A stretch of DNA of 20,099 nucleotides, from positions 1-20,099 of the forward strand of contig DAAQ01000029.1 of NCBI GenBank assembly GCA_001701225.1, given 5' to 3'. Numbering within the stretch: the stretch's first letter is position 1; each line of letters opens with the position of its first letter. Positions 8,262-15,865 of this stretch are shown piece after piece. A program made the translations under genes and the position numbers. This stretch comes from Bacteroidales bacterium H5 (GTDB lineage Bacteria > Bacteroidota > Bacteroidia > Bacteroidales > Muribaculaceae). Below the pieces are notes generated by a model that saw nothing but the letters and a program-made list of their open reading frames with translations, was not told the DNA's origin and made no database searches.

Positions 8262-9658
8262 CAGACATCTCGCTCATACGCTCGGGCAAGCCCCTCTCGT
8301 TCGGCCAGCAGCTCAGGCTGACCGCCATGCTCTCGTGGCCGGCCATGATGGCACAGCTCTCGAGCATAATGATGCAGTATATCGACGCGGCCATGGTGGG
8401 ACGTCTCGGGGCTGACGACTCGGCCTCGGTCGGACTCGTCTCGACCAGTCTGTGGCTATGCTGGGGCGTATGCTCGATGGTGACGATGGGATTTTCCGTC
8501 CAGGTGGCCCACAGCGTCGGCGCGGGCGATTTCGACAAGGCCCGCTCGATATTGCGCCAGAGCATCGTGGCGTGCCTGCTCTTCAGCCTCTGCGTCACTG
8601 CCGTTGCCTCGGCCGTGGCCTTCCCGCTGCCCCACTGGCTCGGAGGCGACGAGGCGGTGTGCCCCAAGGCGTCGCTCTATTTCCTTGTCTTCGTGCTTGC
8701 TCTCCCGCTGCTCACCTACAACTACCTTGGGGGCGCCATGCTGCGCTGCGCGGGCAACATGAAGGTGCCGGGCGCGCTCAACGTGATGATGTGCGTGCTC
8801 GACGTGATGTTCAATTTCCTGCTCATCTTCCCCTCGCGCACCGTTACGCTGCTCGGTATAGGCATCCATATCCCCGGTGCGGGATTAGGGGTGCTCGGAG
8901 CAGCCCTCGGTACGGTGTCGGCCGAAGCCATCACCGCCGGAGCCATGATGTTCTATCTGCTGCGCATACAGCCCGACCTGAGGCTGCGCGGCACACGGGG
9001 CTCATTCAGGCCCACACGCGGGGTGTTACGCAAGGCATTGCGCATCTCGGCTCCGATGACACTGGAACATGCCGTCATCTGCGGCGCCCAGATTGCCGTC
9101 ACCGTCATCGTGGCGCCCCTGGGCAACTTTGCCATCGCCGCCAACGCATTTGCCGTGACTGCCGAGAGCCTGTGCTATATGCCCGGCTACGGCATAGCCG
9201 ACGCGGCGACGACCCTCGTGGGCCAGAGCTATGGCGCAGGGCGCAAGGATCTGGCCCGACGGTTCGGATATATCACCACCGCCCTCGGCATGGTCACCAT
9301 GTCGCTGATGGGAGTGGTGCTATACATCTTCGCCCCGGCGGTGATGGAGCTGATGAGCCCCGTGCGCGAGATTGTAGACCTCGGTGCATCGGCCCTGCGC
9401 ATCGAGGCATTCGCCGAACCGATGTTCGCCGCCGCCATCGTGGCCTACGGCGTCATGGTCGGGGTCGGCGACACAATACTCCCCGCCTGCATGAATTTCG
9501 GCAGCATCTGGCTTGTCAGGCTTCCGCTCGCCGCCATCCTCGCCCCGACCATGGGACTCGATGGCGTATGGCTGGCCATGTGCATAGAGCTGACTTTCCG
9601 CGGCGCCATCTTCCTGTGGCGTCTGCTGAGCGGCGCATGGCTACGCAAGGGCATCTGA
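8258..9658 (+). CDS. MATE-family multidrug/metabolite efflux transporter
   Basis: This 466-aa inner-membrane protein belongs to the MATE family (two MatE repeats, 12 helices expected), which export cationic drugs or metabolites using Na+ or H+. It has hydrophobic segments throughout and family stretches such as QYIDAAMVGRLGADDSASVGL-like residues near 45-65, VPGALNVMMCVLDVMFNFLLI in the first half and MPGYGIADAATTLVGQSYGAG in the second. I place the start at GTG 8258, which overlaps the preceding stop as GTGA and gives a normal-length protein starting TDISLIRSGK; the longer frame from 8066 only reads through the MalY gene and has no family similarity. Tight coupling to a C-S lyase suggests export of a related product, but that is inference. 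Confidence 0.9.
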   Translation: MTDISLIRSGKPLSFGQQLRLTAMLSWPAMMAQLSSIMMQYIDAAMVGRLGADDSASVGLVSTSLWLCWGVCSMVTMGFSVQVAHSVGAGDFDKARSILRQSIVACLLFSLCVTAVASAVAFPLPHWLGGDEAVCPKASLYFLVFVLALPLLTYNYLGGAMLRCAGNMKVPGALNVMMCVLDVMFNFLLIFPSRTVTLLGIGIHIPGAGLGVLGAALGTVSAEAITAGAMMFYLLRIQPDLRLRGTRGSFRPTRGVLRKALRISAPMTLEHAVICGAQIAVTVIVAPLGNFAIAANAFAVTAESLCYMPGYGIADAATTLVGQSYGAGRKDLARRFGYITTALGMVTMSLMGVVLYIFAPAVMELMSPVREIVDLGASALRIEAFAEPMFAAAIVAYGVMVGVGDTILPACMNFGSIWLVRLPLAAILAPTMGLDGVWLAMCIELTFRGAIFLWRLLSGAWLRKGI

Positions 9659-9688
9659 ACCCTACGGCGCTCAGGGTGTTGTAATTAT

Positions 9689-10042
9689 ATGAAAACTATC
9701 TACGACATCCGGCGCGCCTACGAGGGCGCCACACCCGACGACGGCTACCGTGTCTATGTAGACCGCCTGTGGCCACGCGGCCTCTCACACGAGAATTTCC
9801 ACTATGACCTCTGGGACAAGGATATTGCCCCCTCGACCGAGCTGCGCGAATGGTTTCACGCCGATCCGACAGACCGATGGGTAGAATTTGCCCGGCGATA
9901 CCGTGCAGAGCTCATGAACAATCCGGCCTTCGCCGAGCTCAAGAAAGAGCTTGCCACCCGCCCCAAGGTCACGCTCCTATACTCCTCGCACGACCCCGTG
10001 CACAACAACGCCACCATCCTCCGCAACGCCCTGCTCGAATAG
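9689..10042 (+). CDS. DUF488-family protein (YeaO-like)
   Basis: This small 117-aa cytoplasmic protein belongs to DUF488. Signature blocks are VYVDRLWPRGL (about 22-32), IAPSTELREWFHADP, FARRYRAEL and LLYSSHDPVHNNATILRNAL at the C-terminus. The biochemical role of the family is not established. It starts 30 bp after the MATE gene with no terminator between, so it may be the last gene of that operon; DUF488 genes are often free-standing, so a functional link is weak. Confidence 0.88.
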   Translation: MKTIYDIRRAYEGATPDDGYRVYVDRLWPRGLSHENFHYDLWDKDIAPSTELREWFHADPTDRWVEFARRYRAELMNNPAFAELKKELATRPKVTLLYSSHDPVHNNATILRNALLE

Positions 10043-10061
10043 GGCCGAAGGAGTCTTAGGC

Positions 10062-10089
10062 TTGTCACCAGGAGCGAGGTGTTTGTCAC
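10062..10089 (+). promoter_or_regulatory. Putative LytTR binding site (direct repeat TTGTCAC)
   Basis: TTGTCAC occurs at 10062-10068 and 10083-10089, exactly 21 bp apart start to start, both preceded by G and a pyrimidine. LytTR regulators (AgrA, ComE and AlgR types) typically bind two direct repeats about two helical turns apart. The second copy ends about 30 bp before the -7 element of the barrel gene, a normal place for an activator, and a LytTR regulator gene lies downstream in the same cluster. The repeat is seen; the binding is inferred. Confidence 0.5.
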
Positions 10090-10119
10090 AATTATCCGGC
10101 CTCTACGCAGGAGATACGG

Positions 10120-10127
10120 TAATTTTG
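10120..10127 (+). promoter_or_regulatory. -7 element of the barrel/LytS/LytTR unit
   Basis: TAATTTTG matches TAnnTTTG perfectly. No TTTG lies 19-21 bp upstream; the nearest (10082-10085) is 34 bp away and is inside the direct repeat. The promoter therefore probably needs an activator. The ATG at 10132 starts just 4 nt after the element, so the transcript would be leaderless or nearly so. Confidence 0.55.
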
Positions 10128-10131
10128 TGAC

Positions 10132-12234
10132 ATGAAATCCTTGACAATCGCATTACTCATGGTGCCGTCACTTGCATCGGCACAGACCGTCGAGACGGCT
10201 GATACACTTGGCGAGGTCGTGGTGACGGCACATAAGGCCGAGGCCATAGTGACCCCGGGAATGACAACCTACACCCCTTCGGCAACACTGTCCGGGAGTG
10301 GCGGGAGCGCATTCGACGCCATATCCTCGTTGCCCGGAGTCTCGACTGACAGCAACGGCTCCCTCTCGGTCAATGGTGTCAGAGGAATCACAGTCACCAT
10401 CAACGGACGCAAGGGGGCCCTCAAAGGCAGCGAACTGACAAACTATCTGAAATCCCTTCCGGCAAACGCTGTGGCAGACATACGGATACGCACAACACCA
10501 TCGGCAAAGGATGATGCCTCGTCGAGCCAGAGTGTGATAGACGTACGGCTGCGCAAGCATACCGACCGCGGACTCACCCTCAACTCGTCTGCCCGGATAC
10601 GCACCTTGCGTGGTGTGGAGGGATATGGCAATATCCGTGGGGCATACAGCACGTCGCGCGCCATGGCATCGCTGGCCTATACATGGGCCGGGGCGAGACA
10701 GCCCTCCCGTCTCTACACTCTGCGCCCTGTCGACGGCACCGAGGATATGCTGATACAGGAGTACAGACGCACACGGCACGATGCGATGAACAATGTGAGC
10801 GCATCGCTGCAGCTAATGCCGACAGAGATGCTGACAGCCGGAGCGACACTCACATACAACAGCGACAACCGCCGGGAACGGGCACGCATGGTTACACTGA
10901 CGCCCCCCGGCGATATCCCCTCACAGACATGGAATGCCGCACGGTTTGCCACACGCACGCTACACGGGACAGCGTTTGCCTCATGGAAGCTACCGTCGCC
11001 TGAAAGTGCGGTAGAGATCGGCATAGATTTTTTCGACAACCGGGGTGACGAACGCCAGCATATCACGTCGGATACCACAGCACCTGTCAACGGCGATACG
11101 GGCGGAACTACGAAGGGGTATGTAGGCACCATAGACTGGCATCATACCATTTCGGGACATTGGTGGATGTCGGCCGGGGCGAGAGTATCGGTGGTCGACA
11201 TGAAGAATGACGGCACATACGCCGGAGGGGACAGCCGCAAGTCACGGTTCGGCCATCTTGAGGACAACGAGGCCCTATATGCCGAAGCCCGCATGAGATA
11301 TGGTGCCGTGACAGCCACCGCCGGACTACGGGCCGAGCGCACAGGGGTGAGGTCGAGATTCAGCGGAGAAGATGCTCCCCGGCTACGGCATGCTCAGACC
11401 GAGCTGTTTCCCTCGGCATCTGTGATAATGCAGACCGTCGGCAGTAGTGCCGTCGGGCTGTCATACGGACGGCGCACATCAAGGCCGCGATATGCCGACC
11501 TGAATCCCTTTGTCCACATATTCGATGACATCACCTATGTAGCCGGAAACATAAGGCTGCGTCCGGCAATATCGCACAACCTGTACCTGTCGTGGAGCCA
11601 TGCAGGATGGCTGCGCGTGTCACTGGGCGCGATTCTCACCGACGGCGCCATCACCCGATGCTATACAGAGACAGACAACGGACGTGTATATGTGATGCCC
11701 GAGAACCTGCCGCATCACACATCTGCGACGCTGGGAGTGTCGGCGGTCAATCTGCGTCCGGCACGCTGGCTCGCGGTGTCGGCCTCTGCGTCGGCGATCT
11801 GGAACCGATATGGATTTCCGCAAGGGGCAAACATTCCTCCGGCATCAAGGCTCACACCTGTGGCAGACATAAGATGTCTGTTCCATCTTCCCGCGGGATG
11901 GAGTGCTGAACTGACAGGCTCATACTGCGGGCGGATGGTCTACGGGCAGGCTCTCACCGATACCTCGGGCAAGGTCTACGCCGGAGTGCGCAAGTCGCTG
12001 CCGCATGGACTGGGCAACGTGACACTGTTCATAAACGATCCGTTTGACACCAACCAGCGCCGCTCGGCGATAATACTTCCCGGAGGGCGCACAGCCATGA
12101 CGGACGAGCGCGAAGCCGAGGATATGCGGCGTATCGGGGTGAGCGTGTCAATAAGATTCCGTTCAGGAAAGACCATAGGCAAAGGATATGCTAAAGACTT
12201 GCCAGACGAGATAAAACGTGTAAATTTGCAGTGA
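10132..12234 (+). CDS. TonB-dependent-receptor-like outer membrane beta-barrel protein
   Basis: This 700-aa protein has a short signal peptide (about residues 1-18, ending in LASAQ), a TonB-box-like segment DTLGEVVVTAHKAE (about 24-37), a plug domain to about residue 150 (FDAISSLPGVSTD, SVNGVRGITVTINGR, LPANAVADIRIRTTPSAKDD) and a long barrel with alternating strands. It resembles the Bacteroidota 'outer membrane protein beta-barrel family' (PF14905-type) rather than SusC: it lacks the N-terminal carboxypeptidase-like domain and has no SusD partner. The last recognisable strand (GVSVSIRF) is followed by a tail of about 25 residues, whose DNA also holds a promoter-like sequence for the next gene. 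It overlaps the kinase gene, suggesting it imports or senses a ligand linked to that two-component system. Ligand unknown. Confidence 0.85.
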   Translation: MKSLTIALLMVPSLASAQTVETADTLGEVVVTAHKAEAIVTPGMTTYTPSATLSGSGGSAFDAISSLPGVSTDSNGSLSVNGVRGITVTINGRKGALKGSELTNYLKSLPANAVADIRIRTTPSAKDDASSSQSVIDVRLRKHTDRGLTLNSSARIRTLRGVEGYGNIRGAYSTSRAMASLAYTWAGARQPSRLYTLRPVDGTEDMLIQEYRRTRHDAMNNVSASLQLMPTEMLTAGATLTYNSDNRRERARMVTLTPPGDIPSQTWNAARFATRTLHGTAFASWKLPSPESAVEIGIDFFDNRGDERQHITSDTTAPVNGDTGGTTKGYVGTIDWHHTISGHWWMSAGARVSVVDMKNDGTYAGGDSRKSRFGHLEDNEALYAEARMRYGAVTATAGLRAERTGVRSRFSGEDAPRLRHAQTELFPSASVIMQTVGSSAVGLSYGRRTSRPRYADLNPFVHIFDDITYVAGNIRLRPAISHNLYLSWSHAGWLRVSLGAILTDGAITRCYTETDNGRVYVMPENLPHHTSATLGVSAVNLRPARWLAVSASASAIWNRYGFPQGANIPPASRLTPVADIRCLFHLPAGWSAELTGSYCGRMVYGQALTDTSGKVYAGVRKSLPHGLGNVTLFINDPFDTNQRRSAIILPGGRTAMTDEREAEDMRRIGVSVSIRFRSGKTIGKGYAKDLPDEIKRVNLQ
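12199..12228 (+). promoter_or_regulatory. Possible internal promoter before the LytS-type kinase
   Basis: TTG (12199-12201), a 19-bp spacer and TAAATTTG (12221-12228) lie inside the end of the barrel gene. The -7 box is perfect; the -33 is CTTG instead of TTTG. The kinase ATG starts 5 nt after it. This could give the kinase and regulator a basal, leaderless transcript independent of the main promoter. Confidence 0.4.
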
Positions 12235-13205
12235 TGAAACGATTCCACCCCGTCTTTCCGCTCATATACGGAGCGATAATCTTCCTCACCATCCGCATCG
12301 CCAATGATATACCGCGCCATGACGACTATCTGGACAATCCGGCATGGTTCATACTCGTCGAGTTCCTTGCCGTTTGCGCCGGGGCATACACAGGGTTCTA
12401 TCTCATTGTGGCATGGCGCCGTATCTGTGCCCGCAGGCAACTGTCGACTATGGCAGAATACGGCATTGTTGCTGTCGGGGCCTTGATACTCTGCGGACTG
12501 GTGACCATGTGCAGCAACGGACTGAGGCTGTTTCGCGAGCCGGGACATTTCACCATTCCCCTCGTGGTATCTGTGCTGATATCGCTGTGGCTGTATTTGT
12601 GGATGAAATCGTCGGATACTGCCCGGGCTCTCGAGGAAGCCCGGGCAGAGGGACTGAAGGCCGAACTGGAAGCCCTGAGGGCACAATATCATCCGCATTT
12701 CCTGTTCAACATGCTCAATACTGTCTATTTCCTCATTGATGCCCGCAACTCGCGAGCCCGCGAGGCTGTCGAAGACCTTGCCACACTTCTGAGACATCAG
12801 ATATACTCTGGCGAGGGTAAGGTGACAGTCAGCACCGAGATCGAGGCGGTCAGAAAGTATGTGAGTCTCTCTCTGCTACGTTTTGGCGACAGGATGCACG
12901 TCGCTCTTGATATCGCCACACCCGACCCTGCGATGAAGATATACCCCCACCTGCTTATGCCTTTGGTCGAGAATACGTTCAAGCATTGCACGGCTCCGTT
13001 CGAAATATCAATATCCATATCACAGAACGCGGACACTCTGACCCTGCATACCGACAACACCTGTGCCGGGACATCCGAAGGCAGGTATGGCACGGGATTG
13101 AGAAACCTGAAACGCCGTCTCGAGTTACTCTATCCCGGCAAACATACTTTCTTGTCGTGGAGAGAAGAGAGCCGTTTTTTGACAGAACTAATCCTGAAAT
13201 TATGA
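12234..13205 (+). CDS. LytS/YehU-type sensor histidine kinase
   Basis: This 323-aa inner-membrane kinase has about four N-terminal hydrophobic segments (around residues 8-22, 38-60, 75-95 and 108-124), a short coiled-coil-like linker (ALEEARAEGLKAELEALRAQ) and a His_kinase (PF06580) domain. The phospho-acceptor is His155 in YHPHFLFNMLN; the N box is PLVENTFKHC (243-252) and the glycine box is GRYGTGLRNLKRRL. No extracytoplasmic sensor domain is visible, so it probably senses within the membrane or through a partner protein. I prefer the ATG at 12234, which overlaps the preceding stop as TGATG, over the GTG at 12231. The stop codon overlaps the ATG of the response regulator, so the two are a cognate pair. 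Confidence 0.92.
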   Translation: MKRFHPVFPLIYGAIIFLTIRIANDIPRHDDYLDNPAWFILVEFLAVCAGAYTGFYLIVAWRRICARRQLSTMAEYGIVAVGALILCGLVTMCSNGLRLFREPGHFTIPLVVSVLISLWLYLWMKSSDTARALEEARAEGLKAELEALRAQYHPHFLFNMLNTVYFLIDARNSRAREAVEDLATLLRHQIYSGEGKVTVSTEIEAVRKYVSLSLLRFGDRMHVALDIATPDPAMKIYPHLLMPLVENTFKHCTAPFEISISISQNADTLTLHTDNTCAGTSEGRYGTGLRNLKRRLELLYPGKHTFLSWREESRFLTELILKL

Positions 13206-13927
13206 ACGGGAAGATACTTACCTGCGTGATAGTAGACGACGAACCACTGGCACGCGAGGGATTGCTGGAGTATGTCACGCGCACCGACGGACTGGAGTGC
13301 ATAGCCCTGTGCCGCGACACGGTTGAGCTTGCCAGGTTTCTTGAAGCCGGACATGCCGACATCGTGTTCATGGACATACGGATGCCAGGCATCTCGGGAT
13401 TGGAATTTCTCGAGACCGCACCTTTGTCGGCAGCAATCGTGATTGTGACAGCCTATCCGCAATATGCCATCAAAGGATTCGACCTCGATGTGGCCGACTA
13501 TCTTGTCAAACCTGTGTCATACAGCCGCTTCGCACGGGCTGTAGCAAAAGCCGCTGCGCTCACAGACAACCGCACACCCGCATTGCTGGTCAGGGCAGAC
13601 AGGACACTGCATCGCTTACACCAGAACTCGGTGATAATGGCCGAGGCCATGGAGAACTATGTACGCCTGCACACCGCAGGCGAGGTGCTGACGGTGCGCG
13701 CCACATTCAAGGCCATCCTGGCGCAGCTCGATCCCGGCGTCTTTGTCAGAATACACAAATCTTATGCCGTCAACATACGCCATGTCATCTCCTTGTCGAC
13801 CGATAGAGTCACCCTCACGAGCGGCATTTACTGTCCCGTGTCGAGAAACGGCTACCGTGACCTTACCAACAGACTTTGCCAATCGCAATCGCTCAACCCG
13901 TCAGATGACAACATGAATCCGCGGTAG
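13202..13927 (+). CDS. LytTR-family response regulator
   Basis: This 241-aa DNA-binding regulator starts at ATG 13202, overlapping the kinase stop as ATGA; a longer upstream frame only reads through the kinase gene. The receiver domain (1-120) has the acidic pair Asp12/Asp13, the phospho-acceptor Asp58 in VFMDIRMPG, Thr83 in IVTAYP and Lys103 in LVKPV, so it is fully equipped. The C-terminal LytTR domain (about 130-228) carries MAEAMENYVRLHT, LAQLDPGVFVRIHKSYAVN and VPVSRNGYRDL-type residues. It is the output partner of the adjacent kinase. Likely targets are the direct repeats at 10062-10089 in front of the barrel gene, which would make the unit autoregulated. No terminator with a T-run follows; the next gene converges from the other strand. 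Confidence 0.93.
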   Translation: MNGKILTCVIVDDEPLAREGLLEYVTRTDGLECIALCRDTVELARFLEAGHADIVFMDIRMPGISGLEFLETAPLSAAIVIVTAYPQYAIKGFDLDVADYLVKPVSYSRFARAVAKAAALTDNRTPALLVRADRTLHRLHQNSVIMAEAMENYVRLHTAGEVLTVRATFKAILAQLDPGVFVRIHKSYAVNIRHVISLSTDRVTLTSGIYCPVSRNGYRDLTNRLCQSQSLNPSDDNMNPR

Positions 13928-13978
13928 TCACATCATCTCTGACAGGATGATTGCGCGACACGACTCTGTGGCAGTTAT

Positions 13979-15865
13979 TCACCTCCGCAGGGTCTTCTCG
14001 ACCGAGCCGTCGGAGTAGCGGATGATGGTCACGCCACGATAGGTGTCGGCCACCTGCCGGCCCGACAGGTCATAGCGCCCGACAACCGTCTTCTGCGCCG
14101 TCACACCGGTATCTTCGATACCCGACTCGCCCGATTCGCTGATATTCAGGAAATTCTTCCATCCATCGGCTGCCTTGTATGCTGCCAGAGTCCCCTTCGG
14201 GACATAAAGATGGATTTTTTCATAATCATAATCCGAAAACATCAGACAAGGCTTCGGTTCCTCATCCATCACAGTGACAGTTTCTAAATTATAATAAGTA
14301 TGAGAATTTACCTCCGTCCATCCTTTAAGGTTCCTGCCGAACGTCAGATTCCTTATCTCATTCCTCAGAAAATCTTCTTTCAGCAACTTCACATCCGCAC
14401 CGTCTGCAATGACAAGGTCGGTCACAGTCTCTAATCCGAATTGTCTCGCATTGTAGCCCCCGATTGCCTGGACATGCATATTAATCTGAGGGTCTGTTTT
14501 ACGTCCGAGGACTATTTTCCTCAGGTTATCACACCCGGAAAACTGGTTGCCGACAATGTAACCATACACATTATAATCATTACTAAAATATATGGGATCA
14601 TCCGTAGTCTCAAATTCTACTGATTCAAGATTTTTACAATTTCTGAACGCTCTCATCCCTAAATAATTCACACTTGCAGGGATTGAGATAGTGTTGAGAG
14701 AGCTACAGTTGCGAAAGGCATCCTCCGCTATCCCGAAAACAGTTTCGGGTATTGTTACCGAGGTAAGTCCTTCACATTCTGCGAATGCCTCCGCGCCAAC
14801 CGCAACCACATCTATATCGAAATCGTTGATTGAAATGGAGGAGGGTATTTCCACATCACCGGAATACGAGGGCACCGGCTTGCCGTCACGCGTCCCGCGA
14901 TATGTCACCATGAATTTCAGATCATCCGTATCAAGGAGCTTGAAATACAGGCCGTCCGAAGCGATATCGTATACTTTAGGAAGCGGAGTCGCAGGATTGA
15001 ATGTATCGCTATCATATTCGTTCATACTGTAGAACCTGCTCCAGCCCTCGGATGCACGATATGCCGACATCGAACCCTTGGGCACATAGGTCTTAGTGAG
15101 AAGATACTGCCTGTCTGAAAACTTGGCATCTGCATCAGGCTGGCATTCCTTCATTACAAGGTTATACAATCCTTTATAGGCATTATAACCGATTTCACCG
15201 ATAAGATTCTTACCCACTTTAAGCGTATGGACATTCTTAGAAAAAAGCTCGAATTTCTTATCATCGCCGGTAGATATGTCCGTGCCGTCAAGGATTGTCA
15301 TCTCGGTGATTGTGAAATCCTCAATGTATTCATAATTACCCGGCGATATATATTTACAATATCCCCAATGAAGAGACCACAAATTCTCAGACTCTGCTTT
15401 CAATGGGCGACCGATAATTAAATTGCATAATTTATCGCATCCGCAAAATGTTCTTGAGACTGACATTTCATCCCTAAAGAACTCCAGCGGTGTAGAGGAA
15501 GGCTCAAAAGTAACTGTTTTGAGATTGCGACATCCAAAAAATGCCTCATATCCTACTTTTGATATTGAACCGGGAATAGAGATTGAAACGAGATTCTCAC
15601 ATTTCATAAAAGCCCTGTTTTCAATTTTCTTCACATCATACACTAAAGTATTTACTCTGCCTGAGATTTCAACTACACTCGGTAACGACAGGTTGGCAGC
15701 TATTGCCGTATTATCCGCCGATATAATGGCACAGGTTTTGTCTGTTTCAGAGATGACTCTATATGTGATGCCGTCAATTGTAAATTCCTTAGCCGAGACG
15801 GCAACCGCCGACAGCAGTATCACTGACAGCATCACAAGTTTCTGAATGATTGGTTTCTGTTTCAT
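13979..15865 (-). CDS. BspA-like leucine-rich-repeat secreted protein with C-terminal sorting-like domain
   Basis: This 628-aa protein starts best at the ATG at 15865 (MKQKPIIQKLVML), which gives a clean signal peptide to about residue 25; an upstream ATG at 15931 would add 22 polar residues before it. The body has BspA/Treponema-type LRR_5 repeats, e.g. ENRAFMKCENLVSISIPGSI (82-101), AEAFAECEGLTSVTIPETV and EDAFRNCSSLNTISIPASV. It is made of two copies of one long module, about 27-286 and 304-577, each with LRRs, a GCDxL/GR segment and the ending YVPKGxxxAYxAxxGW. The last 35 residues (VGRYDLSGRQV, GVTIIRYSDGSVEKTL) resemble the short secretion-sorting domains of Bacteroidota surface proteins. 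Such proteins often mediate adhesion, but the ligand is unknown. The middle of the gene is clearly more AT-rich than its ends and neighbours. Confidence 0.88.
   Translation of the reverse strand: MKQKPIIQKLVMLSVILLSAVAVSAKEFTIDGITYRVISETDKTCAIISADNTAIAANLSLPSVVEISGRVNTLVYDVKKIENRAFMKCENLVSISIPGSISKVGYEAFFGCRNLKTVTFEPSSTPLEFFRDEMSVSRTFCGCDKLCNLIIGRPLKAESENLWSLHWGYCKYISPGNYEYIEDFTITEMTILDGTDISTGDDKKFELFSKNVHTLKVGKNLIGEIGYNAYKGLYNLVMKECQPDADAKFSDRQYLLTKTYVPKGSMSAYRASEGWSRFYSMNEYDSDTFNPATPLPKVYDIASDGLYFKLLDTDDLKFMVTYRGTRDGKPVPSYSGDVEIPSSISINDFDIDVVAVGAEAFAECEGLTSVTIPETVFGIAEDAFRNCSSLNTISIPASVNYLGMRAFRNCKNLESVEFETTDDPIYFSNDYNVYGYIVGNQFSGCDNLRKIVLGRKTDPQINMHVQAIGGYNARQFGLETVTDLVIADGADVKLLKEDFLRNEIRNLTFGRNLKGWTEVNSHTYYNLETVTVMDEEPKPCLMFSDYDYEKIHLYVPKGTLAAYKAADGWKNFLNISESGESGIEDTGVTAQKTVVGRYDLSGRQVADTYRGVTIIRYSDGSVEKTLRR

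Noticed and set aside
9660..9677. ACCCT/AGGGT hairpin between the MATE and DUF488 genes
   Set aside because: Five pairs with no T-run; not a terminator, so the operon may continue.
12986..13201. N-terminal extension of the response regulator
   Set aside because: It lies wholly inside the kinase gene; the receiver domain begins right after the ATG at 13202.
13932..13951. ATCATC/GATGAT hairpin between the convergent regulator and BspA-like genes
   Set aside because: Only 6 weak pairs, an 8-nt loop and no T-run on either side; too weak to call a terminator.
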